A stretch of 64,000 nucleotides of DNA from Ectobacillus funiculus (GTDB lineage: Bacteria; Bacillota; Bacilli; Bacillales; Bacillaceae_G). The notes beneath the pieces are model-generated. The model had not been told where the DNA came from. It did not search any database and worked only from the letters and a program-made list of their open reading frames with translations. How positions within the stretch are numbered: position 1 is the stretch's first letter; each line of letters opens with the position of its first letter. The stretch is from the NCBI RefSeq assembly GCF_004138295.1, contig NZ_SCFM01000017.1:1-64000 (forward strand), in the 5' to 3' direction. Below, piece by piece: positions 1 through 7,034 of this stretch. The position numbers and the translations under genes are program-made.

Positions 1-169
1 GTTTTGTGTTTTGTTCAGTTTTCAAAGAACTTGTCCATCGCCTGAAAGCGACTTTTACATCTTATCACTTTCAAAACTCATTGTCAATAACTTTTATCAA
101 AAGTTATTTTTTATGTTTGCCGCTCACAGCAGCGAATATAAATATAACAACTTTAAACTTCAAATGCAA
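1..169 (-). promoter_or_regulatory. Tandem P1/P2 promoters and leader of an rRNA operon running off the left edge
   Basis: Read on the minus strand, P2 has -35 TTGACA (82-87), a 17-bp spacer and -10 TAAGAT (59-64). P1 upstream has -35 TTGCAT (164-169), 17 bp and -10 TATATT (141-146). Downstream of P2, positions 7-32 read as GTTCTTTGAAAACTGAACA, the leader/boxA-region sequence typical of Bacillus rRNA operons. The 16S gene itself would begin beyond position 1. The promoter spacing is seen directly; the rRNA identity rests on the known leader motif. Confidence 0.8.
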
Positions 170-230
170 CCCTTCTTTTTAATTTTTCTCCGGCTCTCTA
201 CTTTGCTAATATATTGGATGAAATATGATA

Positions 231-301
231 AATAACTCCTGAAACAACTCTCACCCACCATATCAAATGATCTTCCAGATGAAAACTTATACTTTCTCAA
301 A
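231..301 (+). repeat. TAR repeat, degenerate terminator-side part
   Basis: This stretch keeps the ATGATCTTCCAGATGAAAAC and TTATACTTTCTCAAAAG parts of the dispersed ~135-bp repeat. Its right end touches the T-run (minus strand) of the pstA terminator. The hairpin end is missing or unrecognisable. Confidence 0.45.
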
Positions 302-338
302 AGAAAAAAAGCCATTACCTTATGACAAGTAACGGCTT
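302..338 (-). terminator. Intrinsic terminator of the pst operon
   Basis: The stem is GCCATTAC (311-318) with GTAACGGC (329-336), followed on the minus strand by a run of seven T. It closes the operon right after pstA, so pstB is not cotranscribed here. Confidence 0.85.
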
Positions 339-343
339 TTACA

Positions 344-1255
344 TCAAGCAGCTTTTGTTTTCGTTTTACGTACCCTTGTTCCAGAAAAACGGCTGTGCAG
401 CACACTAGCTAATAGACGAGCTAGTACATTAAACATAAGAACCATCACAATTAGAATTGCCGCAGATTTTGTTGCAATTAAACCTGCATCGGGTACAATC
501 CCCTCAGAATTTAGCTTCCAAATATGAACCGCCAATGTTTCGGCAGGACGAAACGGATTAAGCGGATGCATTGGACTGCTAAAATCTGCTGCTGAGTTAA
601 GAAACGGAGTTGTTAATCCTGCAGTAAAGATTAAGGCTGCCGCTTCACCGAAGATTCTTCCTGCTGCTAAAATAACACCTGTGATAATTTGAGGCACTGC
701 AGAAGGGATCATAATTCTTACAATTGTCTGCCATTTTGTAGCACCAAGCCCTAAGCTTGCTTCTTTTACACTATTTGGAATATCTACAATCGCATTTTCA
801 CAAACACGTGTTAAGCTAGGGAGATTCAAAATCGTAAGCGCAAGCGCGCCGCCCATAACCGTATATCCCCAGCCTGTCAATGTAACAAACACTAGTAAGC
901 CGAATAAGCCTACAACAATAGAAGGAAGTGAAGCCATCGTTTCGATACACAAACGGACAAAGTTTAAAAATCGTCCCCTCTTCGCATACTCTGCTAAATA
1001 AATGCCGGCTCCAAGTCCGAGCGGGATAGATATAAGCAGCGTGAGGAACAGCATGTAAAACGAGTTAAGCAATTGTGGGGCAATCCCCCCGCCAGCTCTT
1101 GTGTTGCTAGGCTGTCCAAATAAAAAGTCAGGATCCCAGAATCCCCAGCCTTTAGAGAGAATTTGATACATAAAAAAAACTAATAAAACGACAACTAGGG
1201 ATGCTAAGACATATAAAATCCCTGTCCAAATATTATTGACTGTTCTTGCGTTCAT
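344..1255 (-). CDS. pstA: Phosphate ABC transporter permease PstA
   Basis: This 303-residue inner-membrane permease forms, with PstC, the channel of the high-affinity phosphate importer. About six hydrophobic segments are visible, the first at residues 10-30. The permease coupling signature EASLGLGATKW lies near residue 185 and is the contact for the ATPase subunit. The ATG start is preceded by AGAGGTGG. The gene follows pstC after 3 bp and is followed by a terminator, so the ATPase PstB must come from elsewhere. The length is normal for the family. Confidence 0.95.
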   Translation of the reverse strand: MNARTVNNIWTGILYVLASLVVVLLVFFMYQILSKGWGFWDPDFLFGQPSNTRAGGGIAPQLLNSFYMLFLTLLISIPLGLGAGIYLAEYAKRGRFLNFVRLCIETMASLPSIVVGLFGLLVFVTLTGWGYTVMGGALALTILNLPSLTRVCENAIVDIPNSVKEASLGLGATKWQTIVRIMIPSAVPQIITGVILAAGRIFGEAAALIFTAGLTTPFLNSAADFSSPMHPLNPFRPAETLAVHIWKLNSEGIVPDAGLIATKSAAILIVMVLMFNVLARLLASVLHSRFSGTRVRKTKTKAA

Positions 1256-1258
1256 AAG

Positions 1259-2149
1259 TTAGCGTCCACCTCTTTGACCGATCGCTCGAATGATTAAAAT
1301 AAAGATAAAAGAAATTAGGAGCAGAATCATAGCTAATGTCCATAATGCATTATTCCATGGAGTACCGTTTAAAGTATTCGTCATATCCATTGTTAAAATG
1401 CCCGTCAGTGTTGATGTTGGACTATATAAGCTTGTTGGAAGCTTAATTGTATTTCCGATTACCATCTGTACAGCCAACGCCTCGCCAAATGCACGGGCTA
1501 ATCCAAGCACAATTCCAGTTAAAATGCCGCTTTTTGCCGCCGGAACAATAGCGCGGCTAATAGCTTGCCATTTTGTAGAGCCAAGACCATAAGAAGCTTC
1601 TAAATATTCAAACGGAACAGAACGGACTGCATCAGACGCAATGCTAGCAATAGTTGGTAAAATCATAATGCTAAGCACCACAATTCCTGCCACTAAGCTA
1701 AAACCAACCCCCCCAAACGAATCGCGCAAAAGAGGAATAAGAATCGTAACCCCTAATAAACCATATACAACAGAAGGAATTCCAACTAAAAGCTCAAGAA
1801 CAGGCTTTAGAACCCTGCTTCCAAACTTTGGTGAAATTAAATTCATGAAAATAGCAAGCCCGATTGCAATCGGTGCACTAATAAGAACAGCTCCAATTGA
1901 TACAACCATAGAACCTACAATAAAAATCAAAGCGCCAAATGCTGGCTGCTCACTATTTGGATTCCATTTTGTAGACGTCAGCATCTCCCCAAAAGAAATA
2001 CCGCTTTGGGTAAAAGATTGAATACCTTTTGCACAAATAAACCCAATGATTGCCAGTGTAATAGCTACTATTAATATTCCACAAAACGTAACAAGCGATC
2101 TTCCTATATACTCGCTTTTTATATAATTGATTTGTTTTTGCCCCTTCAT
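1259..2149 (-). CDS. pstC: Phosphate ABC transporter permease PstC
   Basis: This 296-residue membrane permease is the partner of PstA. An N-terminal membrane segment lies at about residues 20-45, a periplasmic loop follows, and the transport domain carries the coupling motif EASYGLGSTKWQ near residue 195. It ends in RAIGQRGGR just before the pstA ATG, indicating translational coupling. It lies 82 bp after pstS, with a hairpin between them that probably reduces its expression relative to the binding protein. Confidence 0.95.
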   Translation of the reverse strand: MKGQKQINYIKSEYIGRSLVTFCGILIVAITLAIIGFICAKGIQSFTQSGISFGEMLTSTKWNPNSEQPAFGALIFIVGSMVVSIGAVLISAPIAIGLAIFMNLISPKFGSRVLKPVLELLVGIPSVVYGLLGVTILIPLLRDSFGGVGFSLVAGIVVLSIMILPTIASIASDAVRSVPFEYLEASYGLGSTKWQAISRAIVPAAKSGILTGIVLGLARAFGEALAVQMVIGNTIKLPTSLYSPTSTLTGILTMDMTNTLNGTPWNNALWTLAMILLLISFIFILIIRAIGQRGGR

Positions 2150-2195
2150 CCTCTTTTATCACCCTATCTACACGATATAAAAATGAACAGGACTA

Positions 2196-2217
2196 GGACT
2201 GGCTTGGTAGCCAGCCC
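2196..2217 (-). terminator. Intra-operon hairpin between pstS and pstC
   Basis: The stem is GGGCTGGC/GCCAGTCC with a six-base loop (one imperfect pair) in the 82-bp gap. There is no strong T-run, so it is more likely a partial attenuator or a 3-prime protector of pstS mRNA, as expected for an operon needing excess binding protein. Confidence 0.6.
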
Positions 2218-2231
2218 ATCACCCGTTTGTA

Positions 2232-3125
2232 TTATTTGTTAAGCTCTTTCATTGGGATATAACCCATTTCCTCTACTTTTGCCGCAAAATCTTCACCAGC
2301 AACAAAATCAATGTAAGCTTTTACTGCGTCTTTTGCTTCACCTTTTGTAATCATATACTCATAAGACCAGAACGGATATTTACCTGCAGCAATGTTTTCA
2401 GTAGTAGGTTCTGCACCGTCAATTTTCACTGTTTTTAATGCGTCTTTTTTCTCGCCAACCATATAAGACATTGCAAGGTAGCTGATAGCACCAGGAGTTG
2501 AGTTAACTGCTTGCTCTACCGCACCGTTAGAATCTTGTGTTGTACCAATGCTGTCGTTCGCTTTTGTGCCATTTAAAATCGTCTTTTCAAATGTTGCACG
2601 AGTACCAGAGGATGCAGGACGGTTGATTACGTTAATTTTCTCATCCTTGCCGCCTACTTCTTTCCAGTTTGTGATTTTACCTGAGAAGATATCCGTAATT
2701 TGTTGAACTGTTAAATTGTCAACCGTGATGTCTTTATTTACTACTACACCAAACGCGATACCTGCTACTTTATTATCAACAAGCTCTTTTGCCTGAGCCT
2801 CATCTTGAATTTTATCCTTAGCTGGAACATCTGAGTTACCGATTTGAACTGCACCAGATGCTACTTGGTTAATACCCGTTCCGCTTCCGCCACCTTGTAC
2901 TGTAATAGATACCTTAGGGTTGTCTCCCATAAATTCAGTCGCAGCCTCTTCAGCAAGCGGTTGTAATGCTGTAGAACCAGCCGCCGTAATTGTTCCAGAC
3001 ACCTCTTGCTTAGCAGTATTATCAGTCGTTTTGTTGTTTGCTGTGTCTTCAGCTTTTCCGCATCCAGCAAGCGCGCCAGTAATAAGTAAAGCTGCAATCG
3101 TGAATTTAAAACCTTTTTTAGCCAT
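2232..3125 (-). CDS. pstS: Phosphate-binding lipoprotein PstS
   Basis: This protein captures extracellular phosphate for the PstCA channel. From the chosen ATG it has a signal peptide ending in the lipobox LAGC at about residue 22, a short Asn/Thr-rich linker, and a PstS fold with phosphate-contacting GGGSGTG and RPASSGTR motifs. The open frame extends upstream to a GTG at 3167 and an ATG at 3158. I prefer 3125 because it gives a compact lipoprotein signal (MAKKGFKF...) and has GGGGGT upstream, but the start is not certain. It is the first gene of pstSCA, with PhoP-like boxes upstream. Confidence 0.93.
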   Translation of the reverse strand: MAKKGFKFTIAALLITGALAGCGKAEDTANNKTTDNTAKQEVSGTITAAGSTALQPLAEEAATEFMGDNPKVSITVQGGGSGTGINQVASGAVQIGNSDVPAKDKIQDEAQAKELVDNKVAGIAFGVVVNKDITVDNLTVQQITDIFSGKITNWKEVGGKDEKINVINRPASSGTRATFEKTILNGTKANDSIGTTQDSNGAVEQAVNSTPGAISYLAMSYMVGEKKDALKTVKIDGAEPTTENIAAGKYPFWSYEYMITKGEAKDAVKAYIDFVAGEDFAAKVEEMGYIPMKELNK

Positions 3126-3291
3126 GTTTTTTTGGACCCCCATTATTTGCTTTTTCATTTTTGACACTAACTCTTTCGTGCCATCCTCTTAAGCACAACC
3201 TCATTGTAGGACAACAATATTATGTTAGTGTTAAGCGTTTTTTAATTTTAAGTAAAGGTGTGTATGTACTGTATTCTTCGCACTACAGCCC

Positions 3292-3388
3292 ATTATATAC
3301 GCATGAAAATTAAGGATTTTTACGGATAATTCTTAGAAAAATAGACTTTTCTTTTCAAGGAAAAAACCTTTTGTAAACGGATTGTAAA
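3292..3388 (-). promoter_or_regulatory. Candidate PhoP-binding repeats and -10 upstream of pstS
   Basis: On the minus strand two TTTACA hexamers (3383-3388 and 3372-3377) are separated by five bases. This is the 11-bp period of PhoP direct repeats in Bacillus. A TATAAT hexamer lies at 3292-3297. The distance between boxes and this -10 is longer than usual, so another -10 may be used. Regulation by phosphate starvation is inferred. Confidence 0.5.
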
Positions 3389-3438
3389 CGAAATGTGCTC
3401 TTCACGTTCTTTTTCTTTACAAAATTCTCTGCACAAAA

Positions 3439-3458
3439 AGTTTTGCCTTAGGGCAATT
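3439..3458. promoter_or_regulatory. DtxR/MntR-family operator-like palindrome, distal copy
   Basis: AGTTTTGCCTTAGGGCAATT is an inverted repeat around TTGCC/GGGCAA. It closely resembles the 20-bp MntR/DtxR-family box known from Bacillus manganese transport genes. It sits about 45 bp upstream of the feoA -35. Confidence 0.55.
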
Positions 3459-3504
3459 CAGTTAGCACAATTTCAAATTGTAGCGAATACGTTAGAAATA
3501 TATC

Positions 3505-3534
3505 TTGACAACAAACGGCTGAATTAAATAATAT
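3505..3534 (+). promoter_or_regulatory. feoAB promoter
   Basis: The -35 is TTGACA (3505-3510). The -10 is TAATAT (3529-3534) with an 18-bp spacer, or ATAATA with 17 bp. It lies about 70 bp before the feoA ATG and between the two DtxR-like palindromes. Confidence 0.7.
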
Positions 3535-3547
3535 TTTATTAACGAAA

Positions 3548-3567
3548 AGTTTCCCTAAGGCAAATTT
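3548..3567. promoter_or_regulatory. DtxR/MntR-family operator-like palindrome, proximal copy
   Basis: On the minus strand it reads AAATTTGCCTTAGGGAAACT, nearly the textbook MntR-type box. It lies 14 bp after the -10, where a bound repressor would block initiation of feoAB. Confidence 0.6.
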
Positions 3568-3606
3568 TTAAGCTTATACTAAAAAAATAGAGGTGGGATA
3601 ACTCTT

Positions 3607-3867
3607 ATGGATTCAACTAAAAGTCAGCCCCTTTCTCAATTCACAACGGGGCATATCGTCAGATTAGAACGGATTGAGCTTCAAGGGACATTAAAACGTC
3701 GATTACTCGATCTAGGATTTATTCCAGGCGCTATTGTTAAGGTGCTTCAAAAAAGCCCGCTTGGAGATCCTGTTGCTTATCAAGTAAGCAGTACAACTAT
3801 CGCGTTACGAAAAGAAGAAAGCTCCCTTATATTCTGCAAAAGTATAGGAGATGAACAGTATGAGTAA
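3607..3867 (+). CDS. feoA: Ferrous iron transport protein FeoA
   Basis: This small cytoplasmic SH3-like protein (86 residues) assists the FeoB ferrous-iron transporter. The typical FeoA core is visible: RLERIELQGTLKRRLLDLGF followed by PGAIVKVLQKSPLGDPVAYQV. The start is the ATG preceded by AGGTGG. Its stop overlaps the preferred feoB-N start by 8 bp, so translation is coupled. The promoter is flanked by two DtxR/MntR-like boxes rather than a Fur box. Confidence 0.93.
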   Translation: MDSTKSQPLSQFTTGHIVRLERIELQGTLKRRLLDLGFIPGAIVKVLQKSPLGDPVAYQVSSTTIALRKEESSLIFCKSIGDEQYE

Positions 3868-4582
3868 ATATCGCATTGCCCTAGCAGGAAACCCGAACAC
3901 CGGAAAAAGTACACTGTTTAATACATTAACGGGATTACGGCAGCATACGGGTAACTGGACAGGAAAAACTGTAGCAAAAGCAGAGGGAGAATATTTACAC
4001 AATGAGCAAGGCTATATCATTGTTGACTTGCCCGGCACATACTCCCTTCACTCTAATTCTGCAGACGAAGAAATTGCACGCGATTATATTATTTTTGAAA
4101 AACCTGACGTGACCGTCGTAGTGCTCGACGCTACCGCAATGGAGAGAAATTTGAATCTTGCTCTTCAAGTGATGGAAATGACAAACAATGTTGTTGTATG
4201 TGTAAATTTAATAGATGAAGCAGAAAAAAAGGGAATTACGGTGGATGCAGGGAAGTTGTCTCACTCGCTTGGTGTGCCTGTTGTAAAAATCTCAGCTAGA
4301 AATAAAACGGGTCTGAAGCAGTTACTTGATACGATTGAACTCGTAGCAAAAGGGACATTAGAACCAAAGCCATATCAAGTAAGGTACAGTGATTCTATTG
4401 AAAAAATGATTACTGCGCTTGAACCCGAGGTAAAGAAACTATTTCAAGATGCATACCCAATCCGCTGGGTAGCACTGCGTATGCTCGATGGCGATAAAAG
4501 CTTGTTGGAAACCCTACAGCAAAACTATAAAACACCATCTATGAAGGAGGTTTTTGTTAATGGAGTATCGTTCAGCCAATGA
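3860..4582 (+). CDS. feoB: FeoB small GTPase domain protein (N-terminal half of split FeoB)
   Basis: This is the cytoplasmic G-domain of the ferrous-iron transporter as a separate polypeptide of about 240 residues. G1 (GNPNTGKST), G3 (DLPGTYSL), G4 (NLID) and G5 (SARNKTG) are all present, followed by the helical GDI-like region. The ATG at 3860 is preferred over 3851 because GGAG lies 9 bases upstream. It overlaps feoA and then feoB-C by 23 bp. In most bacilli FeoB is a single protein of about 660 residues. The intact motifs and an internal Shine-Dalgarno for the next gene argue for a natural split. Confidence 0.9.
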   Translation: MSKYRIALAGNPNTGKSTLFNTLTGLRQHTGNWTGKTVAKAEGEYLHNEQGYIIVDLPGTYSLHSNSADEEIARDYIIFEKPDVTVVVLDATAMERNLNLALQVMEMTNNVVVCVNLIDEAEKKGITVDAGKLSHSLGVPVVKISARNKTGLKQLLDTIELVAKGTLEPKPYQVRYSDSIEKMITALEPEVKKLFQDAYPIRWVALRMLDGDKSLLETLQQNYKTPSMKEVFVNGVSFSQ

Positions 4583-5960
4583 AGCGCCTTCTCTTGAGCA
4601 GCTTGTTCAACATGCAAAACACTTAGCCGGAGAAAGTATCCATGATGATATTGTTGCAAGCATTTACCGCTCCTCGCATAGTATTTGCGAGACGGTTGTT
4701 TCTTATAAAGATCGGGAAAGGCTGCGCCGCTCTGAGAAACTCGATAATATTTTCACATCTCCTATCTGGGGATTCCCGATTATGCTTGCCATGCTTTCTG
4801 CTATTTTTTACTTAACAATTGCCGGGGCCAATATCCCTTCCTCTATGTTGGCTGAGTTTTTTGGCTGGATAGAGGGTTACTTAACAATTTGGTTCAAAGC
4901 TGTGCATGCGCCAGATTGGCTATACGGGGTGCTCGTTCTCGGCCTATTCCGTGGAACTGGTTGGGTAATTAGCGTTATGCTGCCTCCAATGGCCATATTC
5001 TTTCCTGCCTTTGCTCTGTTAGAAAACTATGGGTACCTGCCGCGGGTGGCTTTTAATATGGATCGACTCTTTAAAAGGGCCGGAGCTCACGGTAAGCAAT
5101 CCTTAACAATGGCAATGGGTTTTGGTTGTAATGCCGCTGCGATTATGTCGACACGGATTATCGAATCGCCGCGCGAACGCATACTCGCTATTCTGACAAA
5201 CAATTTCGTTCCTTGTAATGGTCGATGGCCGACGCTCATCCTTCTTGCTTCCTTGTTCATGGCGGCCGGCTATACAGGTGGTCTACAAACATTTGTCACA
5301 TCGGCTGTCGTCGTTGGAATGGTTGTATTTGGCATAATTATCACTCTCACCGTATCATGGGTTCTTTCCAAAACTGCATTACGAGGAGTTCCTACTCAAT
5401 ACACACTAGAATTGCCGCCTTACCGTAAGCCGAAGTTTTGGAATACAATTATTCGGGCTACTCTCGATAAATCAGTATATGTATTGAAACGGGCCGTCAT
5501 AGTAGCCGCACCCGCCGCTATATTAACATGGGTATTAGCTAATATTTATATCGGTGATACAAGTATTTTAATGTATATCGTGAACTTTCTTGATCCGTTT
5601 GCTCAGCTTCTTGGATTAGATGGCTTTATTTTAGCCGCCTTCATCCTTGGTCTTCCAGCAAATGAAATTGTCGTACCAATTTTGCTGATGGGCTACTTAG
5701 CAACAGGATCATTGACAGAAGTAGAGGATTTAACACAACTGAAGCAAATCTTTCTTGATCAGGGATGGACATGGCTAACCGCATTAAATATGATGTTATT
5801 TTCACTCCTCCACTTCCCTTGCGGTACAACATTAGTTAATATTTATAAAGAAACGAAAAGTATAAAATGGACATTTTTATCCTTCGCCATTCCGACAGTT
5901 CTTGCTATAGTGATAACATTCCTTGTTGCACAAATTGTAAGAGCGCTTGGACTTGTATAA
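4560..5960 (+). CDS. feoB: FeoB membrane domain protein (C-terminal half of split FeoB)
   Basis: This 466-residue polytopic membrane protein carries the permease part of FeoB. Two gate (nucleoside-recognition) repeats are recognisable: GCNAAAIMSTRIIESPRERI with NNFVPCNGRWPTLI near residue 195, and GLPANEIVVP in the C-terminal half. The ATG at 4560 has AAGGAGG nine bases upstream, inside the end of feoB-N, so it is independently initiated and coupled. The frame differs from feoB-N by one. A sequencing frameshift is the alternative, but it would not explain the optimal ribosome binding site. The stop codon TAA is part of the TAR repeat that follows. Confidence 0.9.
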   Translation: MEYRSANEAPSLEQLVQHAKHLAGESIHDDIVASIYRSSHSICETVVSYKDRERLRRSEKLDNIFTSPIWGFPIMLAMLSAIFYLTIAGANIPSSMLAEFFGWIEGYLTIWFKAVHAPDWLYGVLVLGLFRGTGWVISVMLPPMAIFFPAFALLENYGYLPRVAFNMDRLFKRAGAHGKQSLTMAMGFGCNAAAIMSTRIIESPRERILAILTNNFVPCNGRWPTLILLASLFMAAGYTGGLQTFVTSAVVVGMVVFGIIITLTVSWVLSKTALRGVPTQYTLELPPYRKPKFWNTIIRATLDKSVYVLKRAVIVAAPAAILTWVLANIYIGDTSILMYIVNFLDPFAQLLGLDGFILAAFILGLPANEIVVPILLMGYLATGSLTEVEDLTQLKQIFLDQGWTWLTALNMMLFSLLHFPCGTTLVNIYKETKSIKWTFLSFAIPTVLAIVITFLVAQIVRALGLV

Positions 5961-6076
5961 AGAAAACTTCCTGATTGGCAAATCGCTAGGCGAAGACAAA
6001 AACATGGTTGCACTTACTCTTTATTCCTAAAATTTTCTACTACGTAGAATAAACTTCTCGTTAGAAGTTTATCTTC
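5958..6076 (+). repeat. TAR repeat, nearly full length
   Basis: It starts with TAAAGAAAACTTCCTGATTGG, whose TAA is the feoB-C stop. It continues through GGCGAAGAC, GTTGCACTTA, TTTATTCCTAAAATTTTC and the ACTACGTAGAAT core to GTTAGAAGTTTATCTTCCTA. The right end meets the T-run of the yutG terminator on the minus strand. Confidence 0.75.
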
Positions 6077-6077
6077 C

Positions 6078-6117
6078 TAAAAACAGGGACGGTTTAGTCT
6101 AGCCGTCCCTGTTTGCT
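6078..6117. terminator. Bidirectional terminator between feoB and yutG
   Basis: A perfect 12-bp stem AAACAGGGACGG (6081-6092)/CCGTCCCTGTTT (6103-6114) has A/T tracts on both sides, so it can end transcription from both convergent genes. Confidence 0.9.
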
Positions 6118-6642
6118 TTAGGAAAGAAAGACGTCGCCTTCCAGTTTCACTCTGTAGCGATGAGCAAGTCGACTTGATGCCGCTGCTGCAATCGCTCCTA
6201 CTAAGTCATCCAAAAACGCGTGAACCTTTCCAGATGACTTATCATTCAGCTCCTGCAAAACCCCTGTCTTCAACTTATCAATATACCCATAATTTGTAAA
6301 ACTAATACTGCCGTACAAATTTAAAATAGAAAGAGCTAGTATTTCATCTATTCCATACAAGCTCTCATCTTGTTTAATCAACTGCTGAAGCGGTGCGGAT
6401 AACTTACCATTTTCAGCCAATAGATCAAGCTCAATCCCTGTTAATAGCGCATGCTGTACCTCTCGCTTCTTTAATACGTGCTCAATGCTCTCTATACAAT
6501 CCTGCATTGTCAAATCCGGAATATATGCCTTTTGCAAGAACATTGTTAATTCTGCAATATCCTCAATTCGAATCCCGCGCTCTTGTAAAGCCTGCATCGC
6601 AGCATTTTGCACCTCATTACTTGGAACAAAAGAATGATCCAT
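6118..6642 (-). CDS. yutG: YutG-like phosphatidylglycerophosphatase A family protein
   Basis: This 174-residue protein resembles Bacillus YutG, a PgpA-family protein. Recognisable family segments are IEDIAELTMFLQKAYIPDLT, VLKKREVQHALLTGIELD, LYGIDEILALSILNLYG and HAFLDDLVGAIAAAAS. PgpA enzymes dephosphorylate phosphatidylglycerophosphate, but this branch lacks the clear multi-pass membrane pattern of the Gram-negative enzyme and its substrate is less certain. AGGAGG precedes the ATG. It appears monocistronic. Confidence 0.8.
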   Translation of the reverse strand: MDHSFVPSNEVQNAAMQALQERGIRIEDIAELTMFLQKAYIPDLTMQDCIESIEHVLKKREVQHALLTGIELDLLAENGKLSAPLQQLIKQDESLYGIDEILALSILNLYGSISFTNYGYIDKLKTGVLQELNDKSSGKVHAFLDDLVGAIAAAASSRLAHRYRVKLEGDVFLS

Positions 6643-6770
6643 ATTAACAGCCTCCTTTTCCCTCGTGAATCATTGCTTATATTCTGCAATCAGATTCTCT
6701 TCTAGACGAGGAGAATATCTCCTGTGCTGATTCTCTCCCTCACTACGTTCTCCTCCTTTATCATTTTCTC

Positions 6771-6823
6771 GAAGAAGCCCCCCGCTTCAAGGAGCGGTAG
6801 CGAGTAAGCGGTGAGTAGTTCAA
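6771..6823 (+). mobile_element. IS200/IS605-like right-end remnant
   Basis: GAAGCCCCCCGCTTC, AAGGAGCGG, AAGCGGTGAGTAGTTCAA has the pattern of the 3-prime end of IS200/IS605-family elements: a GAAGCCCCC start, a GC-rich imperfect hairpin, then GTAGTTCA at the cleavage end. No TnpA or TnpB reading frame is nearby, so this would be a solo end or a highly reduced derivative. The assignment is from motif resemblance only. Confidence 0.4.
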
Positions 6824-6876
6824 GGTATTATCAATATTCGATAATTAAAATTCATCGATAAATAAACCGTTAGGAA

Positions 6877-6967
6877 AGGACAGAGATGTAGTACTGTATT
6901 CCTTAAATTTCCGACTACGTCGAATTGTCTTCCAGCTAGAAATTTATACTTTCTTAAAGTGTAAAAA
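6877..6967 (+). repeat. TAR repeat, terminator-side two thirds
   Basis: From GACAGAGATGTAG it runs through TATTCCTTAAATTTCCGACTACGTCGAATTG to CAGCTAGAAATTTATAC and TTTCTTAAAGTGTAAA. The CTCGCC hairpin end is missing. The end coincides with the T-run of the amidohydrolase terminator. Confidence 0.8.
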
Positions 6968-6992
6968 AAGAACCCTTCAAACGAAAGGTTCC
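6962..6992 (-). terminator. Terminator of the M20 amidohydrolase gene
   Basis: On the minus strand GGAACCTTT pairs with AAGGGTTC (one G-U pair) and is followed by a run of seven T, after which the TAR repeat begins. Confidence 0.8.
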
Positions 6993-7034
6993 GTAGTTAT
7001 ACATTTTACGTATCATGAAGCAAAGTTATTTCCC

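Noticed and set aside
160-405. An 81-codon minus-strand frame between the rRNA promoters and pstA
   Set aside because: Crosses the pstA terminator and the rRNA promoter region and has no ribosome binding site.
4543-4585. A frameshift error disrupting feoB
   Set aside because: Possible, but an ideal AAGGAGG and correctly spaced ATG for the second part, with all motifs intact, make a natural split more likely.
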